DNA of 64,000 nt from SZUA-37 sp964472525. GTDB lineage: Bacteria; Pseudomonadota; Gammaproteobacteria; UBA6429; Thiohalophilaceae. The stretch lies in assembly GCA_964472525.1 (NCBI GenBank), contig CAYYLL010000006.1:68200-132199 (forward strand). The letters are read 5' to 3'. Below the pieces are notes generated by a model that did no database searches, had not been told where the DNA came from, and saw only the letters and a program-made list of their open reading frames with translations. Positions within the stretch are counted from its first letter, which is position 1. Every line of letters begins with the position of its first letter. Below are positions 53,400 through 62,275 of the stretch, in pieces. The position numbers were made by a program, and so were the translations under genes.

Positions 53400-53507
53400 C
53401 GGTAGTGATCAATAGGCTCAGACTCGATGGATTTAAGTTATAGCCTGTAAGTAGAAAATTTGAAGAACTCGGCCAGAGGCCGGAAATTGAGAAGGAAGGA
53501 GAAGAAA

Positions 53508-54923
53508 ATGAAACAGATGAAGAAATCAAACATGAGGTGGACATTGTTGTCTTTACCCTTGGCCGGACTATTGATGGTCGGTATGGGACTAGCCGGAACA
53601 GCACAGGCAGGGCCGATAGTCATCGCTCCACCCGCATTACCGACACAACCTGTGGGGCATATCGCACCACAGGGAAGGCCAGATTTACAGGTTCGTGTGT
53701 GGGTGGATGCGCGCAGTGTTCGCCGCAATGCCAACAATACATACAACTTCACTATTCGCGGTCAGGTCAAGAACATTGGCTCGGGGAATTATGTGTCGCG
53801 CAACAATCAACAAGTGCTTTTCCTGCATGAAGTGGGTAAATCTCATCATATCACCAATTGGCATTTCAGCCGTTTGAATCGGGGACAGGTGAAGAATGTG
53901 CATGTGCCGGTTATTAATCAACCCGGTGGCGAGTTTGTGCCTGCTTATGAATTAGCTCTATCTTTCGATCCGGATATTTATCTGGATAAAAACCCGGCTA
54001 ACGACGATCGCAATCGCCGCAATAATCAGGCGACAGTGAGTAGCCGGACGCTTTCCGCTGCATTCGCACGCGCCTCAAGTGGTGTTGTACGTCCGGGTGT
54101 AATCACACCTCGACCTGTTGGTGTTCGTCCAGGTGTAATCAGCGGCAAAAAGCCTGATTTAGTTCCGATGGTAGTGAACGCTAATCGAGGTGTCATCCGG
54201 GTCAGAAATATCGGTGCTGCCATAGCTGGATCCAGTAAGCTGTTCGTCATCTGTTCCATTGTTCGTTCGGGTGGACGTAGCAGTCCCTGCGCAGCCGGAC
54301 TGCGCTTGCCCAATTATAATGCGGCACGTAATACGTTGGTGTATCCCATCCACGCTTTGCGCCCCGGCGCAAGTCAAACATTACGATTGTTTGGCCCTCG
54401 TTCATTGCCGCGCCGACTAGGAACTTATGGCATAAAGCTGTTTGCCGATGGTCCACGCCGTATTGCGGAATCGAATGAACGCAATAACTACACTCGGCTG
54501 GACACTGTAATCAGGAAGAAACCGATCATTAACCCACGACCACGCGGCAAGAAACCTGATTTAATTCCGGTGTTGCGAGGAAGCAATCCCTTCAGGCTAA
54601 AGTTCAAGGTGAAGAATCAGGGTCGCGTAACGGCAGGCGCAAGCAAACTGGTGATCATCTGTAAAAGAATCGGCTATCGTGGTCCTGGCGGCGGTTGTGC
54701 AGATAGCCCATCACTGCACCGCTACTATGATACTGCGTCGAATGGCCTAGTGATTTCGGTGCCAGCTCTGCGCGCCGGTCAGACCTATATACCTAGATTC
54801 CGCGTGAAAGGACTGAAATGGGCTAAAGGCAAATACAAGTTCACACTTAATGCTGATGCCACGCATGCTGTTGCGGAATCTAATGAACGCAACAATCGCC
54901 AGAGCACGATCCGCCGGAGGTAA
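53508..54923 (+). CDS. Exported three-CARDB-domain protein
   Basis: 471 residues from the ATG at 53508, preceded by GAAGGAGAAGAA; signal peptide (ending AQAG). CARDB-like domain 1 (about 45-180, RPDLQVRVWVDARSV), domain 2 (about 215-335, KPDLVPMVVNANRG, GIKLFADGPRRIAESNERNN), domain 3 (about 355-470, KPDLIPVLRG, ESNERNNRQSTIRRR). CARDB modules are beta-sandwiches seen in adhesion and surface proteins. Domain 2 is closely related to those in the 59155 and 63328 products. Very Arg/Asn-rich. It ends in TAATG shared with the next gene. Confidence 0.72.
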   Translation: MKQMKKSNMRWTLLSLPLAGLLMVGMGLAGTAQAGPIVIAPPALPTQPVGHIAPQGRPDLQVRVWVDARSVRRNANNTYNFTIRGQVKNIGSGNYVSRNNQQVLFLHEVGKSHHITNWHFSRLNRGQVKNVHVPVINQPGGEFVPAYELALSFDPDIYLDKNPANDDRNRRNNQATVSSRTLSAAFARASSGVVRPGVITPRPVGVRPGVISGKKPDLVPMVVNANRGVIRVRNIGAAIAGSSKLFVICSIVRSGGRSSPCAAGLRLPNYNAARNTLVYPIHALRPGASQTLRLFGPRSLPRRLGTYGIKLFADGPRRIAESNERNNYTRLDTVIRKKPIINPRPRGKKPDLIPVLRGSNPFRLKFKVKNQGRVTAGASKLVIICKRIGYRGPGGGCADSPSLHRYYDTASNGLVISVPALRAGQTYIPRFRVKGLKWAKGKYKFTLNADATHAVAESNERNNRQSTIRRR

Positions 54924-55492
54924 TGGATATGCGTGCATGGATGTCATTATGTTTTGCACTGAGCGTTTTGATGCTTGCGTCTAGTGTGGTGATGGTTTCG
55001 GATGCAGCATTGGCAGTCGGAGCAAGAACCCCAAACCGTGGAATTCCATCATTCTATCGGGCTGAATTGTAACGTGCAGCCAAGACCCAGGGGGCGGTAC
55101 AAACCGCGAATAGGGATCGGTGGCGTTGTAGTGGAACTCGTTGCGAAGGCATCTATCTGTCCCGTGGCTTCGGCGTGCCGGCCTGTCAGGCGTTGGCGCA
55201 TACCCAGGGACAGGTGGTTTCGTTTATTGGCTACGATAGCGGAAACCGCCGATCCTTGCGACTAAATGCAGCGCAGTTGCGCCAGTGCAATAGCAACGGG
55301 CAACGCTCGTCGCGGGTAGTTGTACATGTGGGCAGGCCACACAGCGCACAGGGCAGACCCGCACCGAATACTGTACGGACAGGACAACTCGTACTGGTTG
55401 GAAAGGGTGCCAGCGCCCAGCCTGCTCCGGATACGATACGTACAGGGCAACTTGTGCTGATTGGCAAAGGCGTCAGCGCCAGACTCGATTGA
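54923..55492 (+). pseudogene. Exported four-Cys-module protein, broken by an in-frame stop
   Basis: 190 codons in one frame with one TAA at 55070-55072 (codon 50). Before it: MDMRAWMSLCFALSVLML, a good signal peptide ending ALA, start overlapping the previous stop. After it: the module RWRCSGTRCEG, VPACQALAHTQGQ, LRQCN, also found in the 47446 product, then two repeats of a 20-residue unit around TVRTGQLVLVGKGASAQPAP. The frame, gene context and composition continue cleanly across the stop, so this is a recent nonsense mutation, readthrough or a sequence error. Translation could restart only at a weak GTG (55175). Confidence 0.68.
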
Positions 55493-55530
55493 TTTTTAAA
55501 AAAGAGAATACAGAGTGAAGGAGAAGAGCA

Positions 55531-56886
55531 GTGAAACAAATGAATAAGGCAAGCCGGAGATGGCATTTGTTGTTCACACTGCCGCTGGCCGGATGGTTGG
55601 CGATGACGGCAATCAGCGCGCCTGCGCAGGCGGAAAGGCTGACCAGCGTCACGCCAGCCAGCGTATCGTCCGGAGGAACGGTGACGGCGCATGGGCAGTT
55701 TAATACGAGATATATCCGTGATCGGCGATACCAATACCATCTTTCCCTTTATCCCCGCAGGGGTGGTTCGGCTATCTACCTGACCATCACCCGTAGCAGT
55801 GCTACCGTGTTGACCGCCACGGTGTCACGCCGTGTTGCGCCAGGCAGTTATTCTCTAAGGGTCGATATGCAGCGTCCCGGAGGAGGCTTGCTTTCTTTCC
55901 AGCAAAGTAACGCAATTCCCATCACCATCATCCGAGCCATAACGTCGAGACCGGCCAGGCCGGTGCAGCAGGTTGCGGGGGTCATTGTACCCGTATCGAT
56001 TTCCAGTATCACGCCGCAAATACTGACGCCGGGAGACCGATTGCTGATTAAAGGGCGTGGTTTTGGCCGTAGCCAACAGGCCGGAGGCAGACGAAATACC
56101 ATCCTGTTCTCTTCACGGGGCGGCTGGGTCACGATTCCTGTCCAGAGCTGGTCGGATACCATGATCATGACCCGGCCGATAACTCACCGTCCGGGGCCGC
56201 GCAACGATCCTGTCACCTTGCATTTTTATCGGAACAATCGGCAGGTATTAACAAAGTCGGCCTATTCCACATTCTTTAGCCCAAGAATTGTGGGCTATGA
56301 GCCTGCGAAAGTTCGCCCCGGAGATCGAGTGACTGTCAACGTGCGTAATGTTCCGGACGGCATGTCCCTACGACGTTTCGGTGTCTCATTGATGCGTGGA
56401 AACCGCCAGTTAGCGAGTATCCCATTGGATTCGTTATCAAGGAGCTTAGGAAAAAACAGCATTGTATTGCACGTTCCGCGAAATGTGGAAGGCAATGGAT
56501 TATCTATCGCCCTATATCGAAAATCGGATTCAAAAGTAGTGAGTAATCTGTTACCTGGACTGGATATTAGTCGCTCGGCCATGACGATTCGAGGGAGATA
56601 CAATGATAGTATCTGTAATTTTAGGTGGCAAAAATTCAGGATTTTTGGGGGACCATTCAAACATAATGGCCGGGCGATCTCTATCAGGAGTGAGATTCGG
56701 ATGGAGGCGGATCGCTCTACAAGCAGCTCGGTACTTCCGACTATTATAGTTGTATCAGACACCGAGCTTGAGGCAAGGGTGCCTCCCTGCCTTGCTATTC
56801 AACGCGGTGTTCAGCTTCGACTGGTGTACCCGGATGGGACAAAAAGTAACTGGATTGACATCGAACAGTATGTTGTTTTCAGGTAG
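55531..56886 (+). CDS. Exported multi-IPT/TIG protein
   Basis: 451 residues with a GTG start behind GAAGGAGAAGAG. Signal peptide (about 1-34, ending AQA). IPT/TIG-like domain 1 (35-130, RLTSVTPASVSSGGTVTAHG), domain 2 (150-250, ISSITPQILTPGDRLLIKG), domain 3 (255-345, RIVGYEPAKVRPGDRVTVNV), then the C-terminal module (about 350-450, FRIFGGPFKHNGRAIS, VQLRLVYPDGTKSNWIDIEQ) shared with the 49661 product. Only two cysteines. Probably an extended surface rod or adhesin. Confidence 0.7.
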   Translation: MKQMNKASRRWHLLFTLPLAGWLAMTAISAPAQAERLTSVTPASVSSGGTVTAHGQFNTRYIRDRRYQYHLSLYPRRGGSAIYLTITRSSATVLTATVSRRVAPGSYSLRVDMQRPGGGLLSFQQSNAIPITIIRAITSRPARPVQQVAGVIVPVSISSITPQILTPGDRLLIKGRGFGRSQQAGGRRNTILFSSRGGWVTIPVQSWSDTMIMTRPITHRPGPRNDPVTLHFYRNNRQVLTKSAYSTFFSPRIVGYEPAKVRPGDRVTVNVRNVPDGMSLRRFGVSLMRGNRQLASIPLDSLSRSLGKNSIVLHVPRNVEGNGLSIALYRKSDSKVVSNLLPGLDISRSAMTIRGRYNDSICNFRWQKFRIFGGPFKHNGRAISIRSEIRMEADRSTSSSVLPTIIVVSDTELEARVPPCLAIQRGVQLRLVYPDGTKSNWIDIEQYVVFR

Positions 56887-56955
56887 TGAGAGAGGGCGTG
56901 TGAACCTTTTTTGTCGAGGTTGCGTTATAGATAAATAGTAAGGAAAGGGAGAAGA

Positions 56956-57000
56956 ATGATGAAATACTTAACACATAAATTTGGGGAATACACATGCTGA
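56956..57000 (+). other. Short leader reading frame overlapping the 56994 gene
   Basis: A 14-residue frame (MMKYLTHKFGEYTC) with a strong AGGAAAGGGAGAAG site. Its TGA overlaps the downstream ATG (ATGCTGA), so ribosomes finishing it could restart on the 56994 gene. Compare 61837-61890. Confidence 0.4.
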
Positions 57001-59096
57001 AACATATACTGTTACTGGTGGTCATCATTGGGTTTGTATTGCCAGCCGTGGCCGCGCCACCCTTACCGCGCGAGCCGATGCCGAGGCCAACCTTCCCTGG
57101 CTCATCGCAGGGTGTACCCAAGCCACCCGTACATATCGGTACGCATCCGAAGTTTGATCCATCCAACATCGGTGCATTACCCGACCTGAAGATTGTGCGG
57201 GTAATACCCAAGCTGGATATTCAGGCTAGTCGAGCTTGTCAAACAGGACGGACCTATCTCCATGCAGGGGGATTGGTTGGATTTGATCTGGTTGTAAAAA
57301 ATATTGGTTCAGGCGTAGCTTATTTGAGCAACTATATGATTGCTGTCCATGCTACATCGGTAGACAGGCAAACACCTGTAACAAAAGGGGGTGATGGTTA
57401 TTCTGGTGCGCGCAGAACACCGGCAAGGATTGCACCGGGACAAACTTTTCGCTTAACCGGTAGTACAGCTGTTAGAGTGGACAGGAGAGGCTATCCCTTT
57501 TTGTCATTCTTTCCATTCAGCCGCTATTCTGAATTGGCAGGTAAAACACGTCGATTCAAAGTGGAACTTGTTACCGGAACGAGGGTTGGGCATGGCCTTC
57601 ATGAAAGTAATTACAATAACAATTCAGTCATGGTTAATTACACGTTCCCAAGGGATTTTTGTTTGGCTCATTTGTCTAATGGTGGCGTGTCACAGACAGC
57701 ACCGACTTTAAGGCCCCATCTTGTTATTCAAAGTATCCATACACAGTTAAAACGACCTTACCAATGCCGCACAGATGGCCCCACGTTTGCTGATGGTGAC
57801 CTCGTTATAAAGAATACCGGAGGCGACTTTATTCCTAGTTCGGAGGGGGAGCTTTTCAACGTGGATGGTTCTGTGAATGTTGGCCGCAATCGGTTAAATC
57901 TACGGTCAGTGGGTTACTTGCGTTCACGCATACCGGCTGGGGCAACTCACCATGTCCGCTTTGCTATGACTGGAACGGCAGGGTTGCTCAATACACCAAC
58001 ACCATCAATGAGTGTTCTTGCAGGGCGTACTGTGCCTCTGCACATCAATTTTTTGAATGGTGTCACCGGAAACCGGAACAGCCGTATTCGTTTTCCGGCT
58101 GATTTTTGTGCAAACAGAGTTGTTGGTGGGAACAGTCATCCAATTGGCAGTAGCCAAACAGTCAAACCTAATATTACTGGTTTCCAATTTGCTGGAGGAA
58201 AAAGGTGTGTATCCCCTAGAGGCATTTTCACGATTAAAGGCAGCGCCTTTGGAAATTCAGCGGGTGGCCGGACAATCGAGTTGGGAGGGAATGGGAGGAG
58301 TACTCATCTGGCTATTAAATCTTGGACTAACAGAAGTATTCGCGTTCAACTCCCTCGTACTACAAGACTACAATATCGCAAGAATTATTGGGTGGCAATA
58401 AGAGCGGCTGCCCGAGCTGGAAGAAGTAATTTAAAACGTGGCATTGTGCTTTGCCCGCCTACCGTTCGAACGGGTACATCCGGTTCGTCGGGGAACCCGT
58501 CAGCAGGACGACAGAATGGCGGGAGAACTGTGACGGTTGCGGTGGGAGGATTGCCTGATTTGGAGGTTTCACGCTTAACTATTTCCAGCCCACATCCCGC
58601 ATGTTTTAGCCGTGGTATTAATAAGGCATGGGGAAATTATTATACGTTGCCCAAATTAAATGTCAGTCTCACATTACATAATAAAGGTCGTGTGCCTTAT
58701 TCAACATTTGATGCCGCGCATAACAAACAGTTGCCAATTGGTATTATCGGTGACAAATATGTGGGGCCTAAGGATCGGCATAACATTTCGTTATGCCTGG
58801 TACCGGTCGCTCATATGACGTTCTCGAATTTGAATATTCCTGTGGGCGGGAGTAAAACCATACAGACTCAGATGCAAATGATGAATTGTCCATTTCGTGG
58901 CGGCCGAGTGGTTAACCAGAACGGACGACTCGCCGAACCATTGGTCAGAACGTTGCTGGGGGCAACGCGCTCGGTCAAGATCGGCATCGGAAAAACAGTG
59001 TTTATTCGCAACAAAATTCCGAAGGAAAGCAATTATGACAATAATTTTGGACAAACCATGTTTAGGTTTCCTTCCAGCACCTGTGGTGGGCGCTAG
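56994..59096 (+). CDS. Large exported CARDB/IPT-like protein
   Basis: 700 residues: signal peptide (about 1-21, ending AVAA), a Pro-rich linker (about 22-62), CARDB-like domain 1 (about 65-225, PDLKIVRVIPKLDI, HESNYNNNSVMVNY), domain 2 (about 240-370, RPHLVIQSIHTQL), an IPT-like domain (about 385-485, KPNITGFQFAGGKRCVSPRG), a linker, and domain 3 (about 520-695, LPDLEVSRLTISSPHPACFS, KESNYDNNFGQTMFRF). Cysteines occur at equivalent places in the CARDB units (SRACQTG, RDFCLAH, PADFCAN). Likely a structural surface protein, the longest of the CARDB group. Confidence 0.7.
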   Translation: MLKHILLLVVIIGFVLPAVAAPPLPREPMPRPTFPGSSQGVPKPPVHIGTHPKFDPSNIGALPDLKIVRVIPKLDIQASRACQTGRTYLHAGGLVGFDLVVKNIGSGVAYLSNYMIAVHATSVDRQTPVTKGGDGYSGARRTPARIAPGQTFRLTGSTAVRVDRRGYPFLSFFPFSRYSELAGKTRRFKVELVTGTRVGHGLHESNYNNNSVMVNYTFPRDFCLAHLSNGGVSQTAPTLRPHLVIQSIHTQLKRPYQCRTDGPTFADGDLVIKNTGGDFIPSSEGELFNVDGSVNVGRNRLNLRSVGYLRSRIPAGATHHVRFAMTGTAGLLNTPTPSMSVLAGRTVPLHINFLNGVTGNRNSRIRFPADFCANRVVGGNSHPIGSSQTVKPNITGFQFAGGKRCVSPRGIFTIKGSAFGNSAGGRTIELGGNGRSTHLAIKSWTNRSIRVQLPRTTRLQYRKNYWVAIRAAARAGRSNLKRGIVLCPPTVRTGTSGSSGNPSAGRQNGGRTVTVAVGGLPDLEVSRLTISSPHPACFSRGINKAWGNYYTLPKLNVSLTLHNKGRVPYSTFDAAHNKQLPIGIIGDKYVGPKDRHNISLCLVPVAHMTFSNLNIPVGGSKTIQTQMQMMNCPFRGGRVVNQNGRLAEPLVRTLLGATRSVKIGIGKTVFIRNKIPKESNYDNNFGQTMFRFPSSTCGGR

Positions 59097-59154
59097 TGTA
59101 AAGAATCGATTGGGGTCAACCTAAGTTGATTGAGAAAACTTTGGAGCAACGGTG

Positions 59155-60591
59155 ATGTCGCAAAAATTATTTATTAGTAAAACAAATATTTTAATTTTTT
59201 TTATCCTTTTAATATTTTTTTATCTGAGCGCGATTGCTTTTGCCAATGCTTCATCACAAAAACCCGATCTTATTGTTAGAGTTATTGACGACCAACAAGG
59301 GCTTATTGCAGTAAAAAATGTTGGCCAGATTAAAAGCCGATCGACTCAACTTTATGTGAACTGTACCCGAATTTATGAAGGAAAGAATAGGTCTTGTGCC
59401 ACCGGCTTGAACTTATCTAATTATATAAAAAAATGGAAAACTTTATTTTATAATATTCCTGCTTTAGGAAGTGGTAAATCCTTTCGTATAAAATTATTTT
59501 CTAACAATAATCTCCCCAGAAAACCGGGATACTATGGTATGAAACTAACCATTGACCCGCTTAAAAAAATGGCAGAGTCTGATGAAACTAATAATTTCGC
59601 AAGATTGAATGTTAGGTTGAAAAATACTTTAATTGAAACCCCGGGAATTTTATCCCTTATTTTTAAAGATAAATCCAATTCACAACCAGTCAGTCGAAGT
59701 TATTCTATTATTTCCAATGGACGTAAAAAATTTACTTCACAAGGTGATATTACGGGTTCAATGCCGGTTAAAGTTAGCTTACCGCCCGGGGAATATACAT
59801 TGCATGTCTTTCAGAAGTGGCAGCAAATTAATCGTAACCCCGATGCTCCGTTTTCCGTCAACCCAATACTCGGCGCTAAAACCGAACAAATATTTTTGGA
59901 TATTCGTATTCAATCAAATAAAAAAATCACTAAAAATATTACTTTTAAACCCAAGCAAACCGGACAATTAAATATTAGTGCCATGCTGGATGGCAAACCA
60001 ACTAAAGCCGGGATCAAAATTTTTAAGGCTGCTGACAATGTGTTTGTCTTTTCCAGTTTCCCTAAACCCTTATCGACTCCCATGCAACTAAATTTATTGC
60101 CGGGGGAATACCAGGTTACTATTAATCTTGTAGCCAGTCAGATTACGGATATAAACAAGCGTTTCCCGAAGAGCGATTATCCAGAACAATCGTTTAATAT
60201 TAATGTATCTTCTAACAGTAAGATCAACAAAACGATTAATTTGAAACGTATTAAGTTTGAGAAAATGATTGTCAAAGTCTTGTTGAATGGCTCGGCCGTT
60301 AAAGCTGAAATTAAGGTTAAAGCGCCCAATAAGGATAAGAGGTATTACCACAAAATCCCGGTTAAATATAATCTTTTCAATAATACGATTAAACTTTTAC
60401 CCGGCAAGTATGATTTGTTAATAACGCCACTCACTTTACATGTAGACCTTCCCGGGATAGATGTTTTTCATGGGCGTGTCTCCGGCCCCGGTTTAAGTTA
60501 TAGAAAGAAGAAAAAAACCATTGAATTGCACAATATTCAAATCGAAGCGGGTAACAGTTTGAAAAAAACGGTCAGGATTAATACTCAATAA
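59155..60591 (+). CDS. Exported CARDB plus Ig-like-repeat protein
   Basis: 478 residues from the ATG at 59155 (a GTG one codon earlier is possible; GGAG upstream). Signal peptide (about 1-34, ending AFANA), a CARDB domain (about 40-155, KPDLIVRVIDDQQG, AESDETNNFARLNV) and four beta-rich units of about 80 residues with shared closing patterns (VSLPPGEYTLHV, LNLLPGEYQVTI, IKLLPGKYDLLI), like carboxypeptidase-regulatory/PEGA-type domains. More AT-rich and Lys/Ile/Asn-rich than the genes on each side, hinting at a different origin. Confidence 0.7.
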   Translation: MSQKLFISKTNILIFFILLIFFYLSAIAFANASSQKPDLIVRVIDDQQGLIAVKNVGQIKSRSTQLYVNCTRIYEGKNRSCATGLNLSNYIKKWKTLFYNIPALGSGKSFRIKLFSNNNLPRKPGYYGMKLTIDPLKKMAESDETNNFARLNVRLKNTLIETPGILSLIFKDKSNSQPVSRSYSIISNGRKKFTSQGDITGSMPVKVSLPPGEYTLHVFQKWQQINRNPDAPFSVNPILGAKTEQIFLDIRIQSNKKITKNITFKPKQTGQLNISAMLDGKPTKAGIKIFKAADNVFVFSSFPKPLSTPMQLNLLPGEYQVTINLVASQITDINKRFPKSDYPEQSFNINVSSNSKINKTINLKRIKFEKMIVKVLLNGSAVKAEIKVKAPNKDKRYYHKIPVKYNLFNNTIKLLPGKYDLLITPLTLHVDLPGIDVFHGRVSGPGLSYRKKKKTIELHNIQIEAGNSLKKTVRINTQ

Positions 60592-60706
60592 ATGGCTTGA
60601 TAATAAATAACCAGAGTGTCCGACTTTAAAATAACGGTGTGTCATTTCATGTAGTCAAGATAGCTATGTGTGTGTTCAAGATAATACAAATAAACAGGAG
60701 TTACTG

Positions 60707-61771
60707 ATGAGAGTAAGTACAGCTCACTTTACTATATTAATGCTAATGCTGACGGTAGGGCTATTTCACAGCGCAGCTTATGCCCGTTCCAACAATTCAC
60801 AACAGATGGAACGAATGAAGCTGCAATTTGATGCCGCTATTACTGCCGGTGATGTTAACAAAGCAAAGCAAATATGGAGCAGCATTGACAGCCAATTCAG
60901 TAATGAACATTTAGATAAAATGACGGCACGTAGTGTCATTTTTGGTGGTGGTGCGCTCTTTAGGCGGGAACAGCTACAGCAGTTATACGCCAATAATCCT
61001 ACTCAATTTAAAGCAATAGCATTGTTTCTTAGCAGTATTAATCCATCTGCCTTTATGGGCAATACGGCCTTAACAGGTACGGGGAAATTATCCGGTAAAG
61101 TACGCGGTAAAAAACGCAAGTTGCTCTCTGGCGCAGTAGTGATTGTGGCTGGTCAGCAAACGGTAACGGATGCGAAAGGTACCTTTTCATTTCGGGCACT
61201 TCCTGTTGGCACATATAGTCTGTTTGTCTATGCGCCTAGCTATAAACTTAATATGGACAGTCGGACGGTAACGGCGAATAAGTCGGCATCGGTTATTTTT
61301 CGTTTGGCTGCATCATCGAGCAGTCGTCCTGCACTCACCCGCGCACAGGTTGAGAATAATATAAAGAAGATTACAGAAAAATTACCGGCAAAATCACAGC
61401 CTAGAACCAAGGGTACAGAAATTCTTGTTGGTACGCTTCTGGATGCGAAAACCGGCGCACCCATTACTCAAGCAAAAGTACTGCTGATATGTGAGGTAAA
61501 GGCATTACAGGCAAATCAATTACCTCAAGCACAGGTAAAAGAAGTAAAAAGCGATACAAGTGGTCGTTTCACCATTACCAATATTCCAGTTGGTATTTGT
61601 GAATTTTCAGTAGCAAAAACCAATGTCACGATGGCTAACTTTGATAAAAAGGCTCGTTCAGGTAATGCCTATGCTTATGCGTTTTCTCAAAAATTTAGAA
61701 TGACGCTCAAGGCTAACCATCGGCATGAGAACACTTGGAAATTAAGCAAAAAAATTATGGCTGCGAATTGA
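60707..61771 (+). CDS. Exported protein with two carboxypeptidase-regulatory-like domains
   Basis: 354 residues from the ATG at 60707 (CAGGAG 7-8 bases upstream). Signal peptide (about 1-27, ending AYA), a helical section (about 30-110, QQMERMKLQFDAAITAGDVN), then two CarboxypepD_reg-like domains: GKLSGKVRGKKRKLLSGAVV ... FSFRALPVGTYSLFVYAP (about 125-205) and ILVGTLLDAKTGAPITQAKV ... TITNIPVGICEFSV (about 240-330). Such domains act as structural modules in surface and outer-membrane proteins. The link to the CARDB proteins is by neighbourhood only. Confidence 0.7.
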   Translation: MRVSTAHFTILMLMLTVGLFHSAAYARSNNSQQMERMKLQFDAAITAGDVNKAKQIWSSIDSQFSNEHLDKMTARSVIFGGGALFRREQLQQLYANNPTQFKAIALFLSSINPSAFMGNTALTGTGKLSGKVRGKKRKLLSGAVVIVAGQQTVTDAKGTFSFRALPVGTYSLFVYAPSYKLNMDSRTVTANKSASVIFRLAASSSSRPALTRAQVENNIKKITEKLPAKSQPRTKGTEILVGTLLDAKTGAPITQAKVLLICEVKALQANQLPQAQVKEVKSDTSGRFTITNIPVGICEFSVAKTNVTMANFDKKARSGNAYAYAFSQKFRMTLKANHRHENTWKLSKKIMAAN

Positions 61772-61836
61772 TAGAGTTAGGCTTGTTTAAGTTAAGCAGT
61801 TTGGAGCTAGCTATTTATGTCTAGGAGGAAGAATTT

Positions 61837-61890
61837 ATGAAGAGAATATCCTTGACAATATTTTTAAGACGGGTTTTATGCCTGTATTGA
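61837..61890 (+). other. Short leader reading frame overlapping the 61878 gene
   Basis: A 17-residue frame, MKRISLTIFLRRVLCLY, behind a perfect TAGGAGGA site. It runs 13 bases into the following membrane-protein gene in another frame, whose own ATG has no ribosome site. Translational coupling by restart is likely; a frameshifted true N-terminus is the alternative. Confidence 0.45.
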
Positions 61891-62249
61891 ATCACGCCCA
61901 AAAGGGTTTTCTTGTTTGGATCGGTATACTCGGCGGCATACTGGTTGCTGGGTTGATACTGAAGCTGATTGCGGGAGGACTGATTGCTAGCATGGAAACC
62001 ACGGCGGATATGGCCATGTTTTCGTGGATAGGCATGTTCAGCGGAGTGCTGTTCTCGATAGTCACACCAGTAATGGCGATTGTAACGTTACGCTATGGGC
62101 ACAGGCACGAGGCCGGTATTCGCGAGCAGGTGGGTCTTTCTCGGCTGTTAACGATATACCGAATTCTATTCTGGTTGGCTGTTGTTAGTATGTTGTTGGT
62201 GGCCGCAGGCTTGATATGGTTGGGCACGCACTTGGGGCCGGTTCGATAA
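61878..62249 (+). CDS. Small inner-membrane protein, three membrane segments
   Basis: 123 residues with hydrophobic segments at about 12-34, 46-70 and 92-116 and a short basic cytoplasmic loop (LRYGHRHEAGIREQVGLSR). No family recognised. The only clear inner-membrane protein in the cluster besides the kinase, so it may assist export or sensing. It depends on the 61837 leader frame for a ribosome site. Confidence 0.6.
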   Translation: MPVLNHAQKGFLVWIGILGGILVAGLILKLIAGGLIASMETTADMAMFSWIGMFSGVLFSIVTPVMAIVTLRYGHRHEAGIREQVGLSRLLTIYRILFWLAVVSMLLVAAGLIWLGTHLGPVR

Positions 62250-62275
62250 ATGCAAGGGTATCAGAGGAAGGGGAG

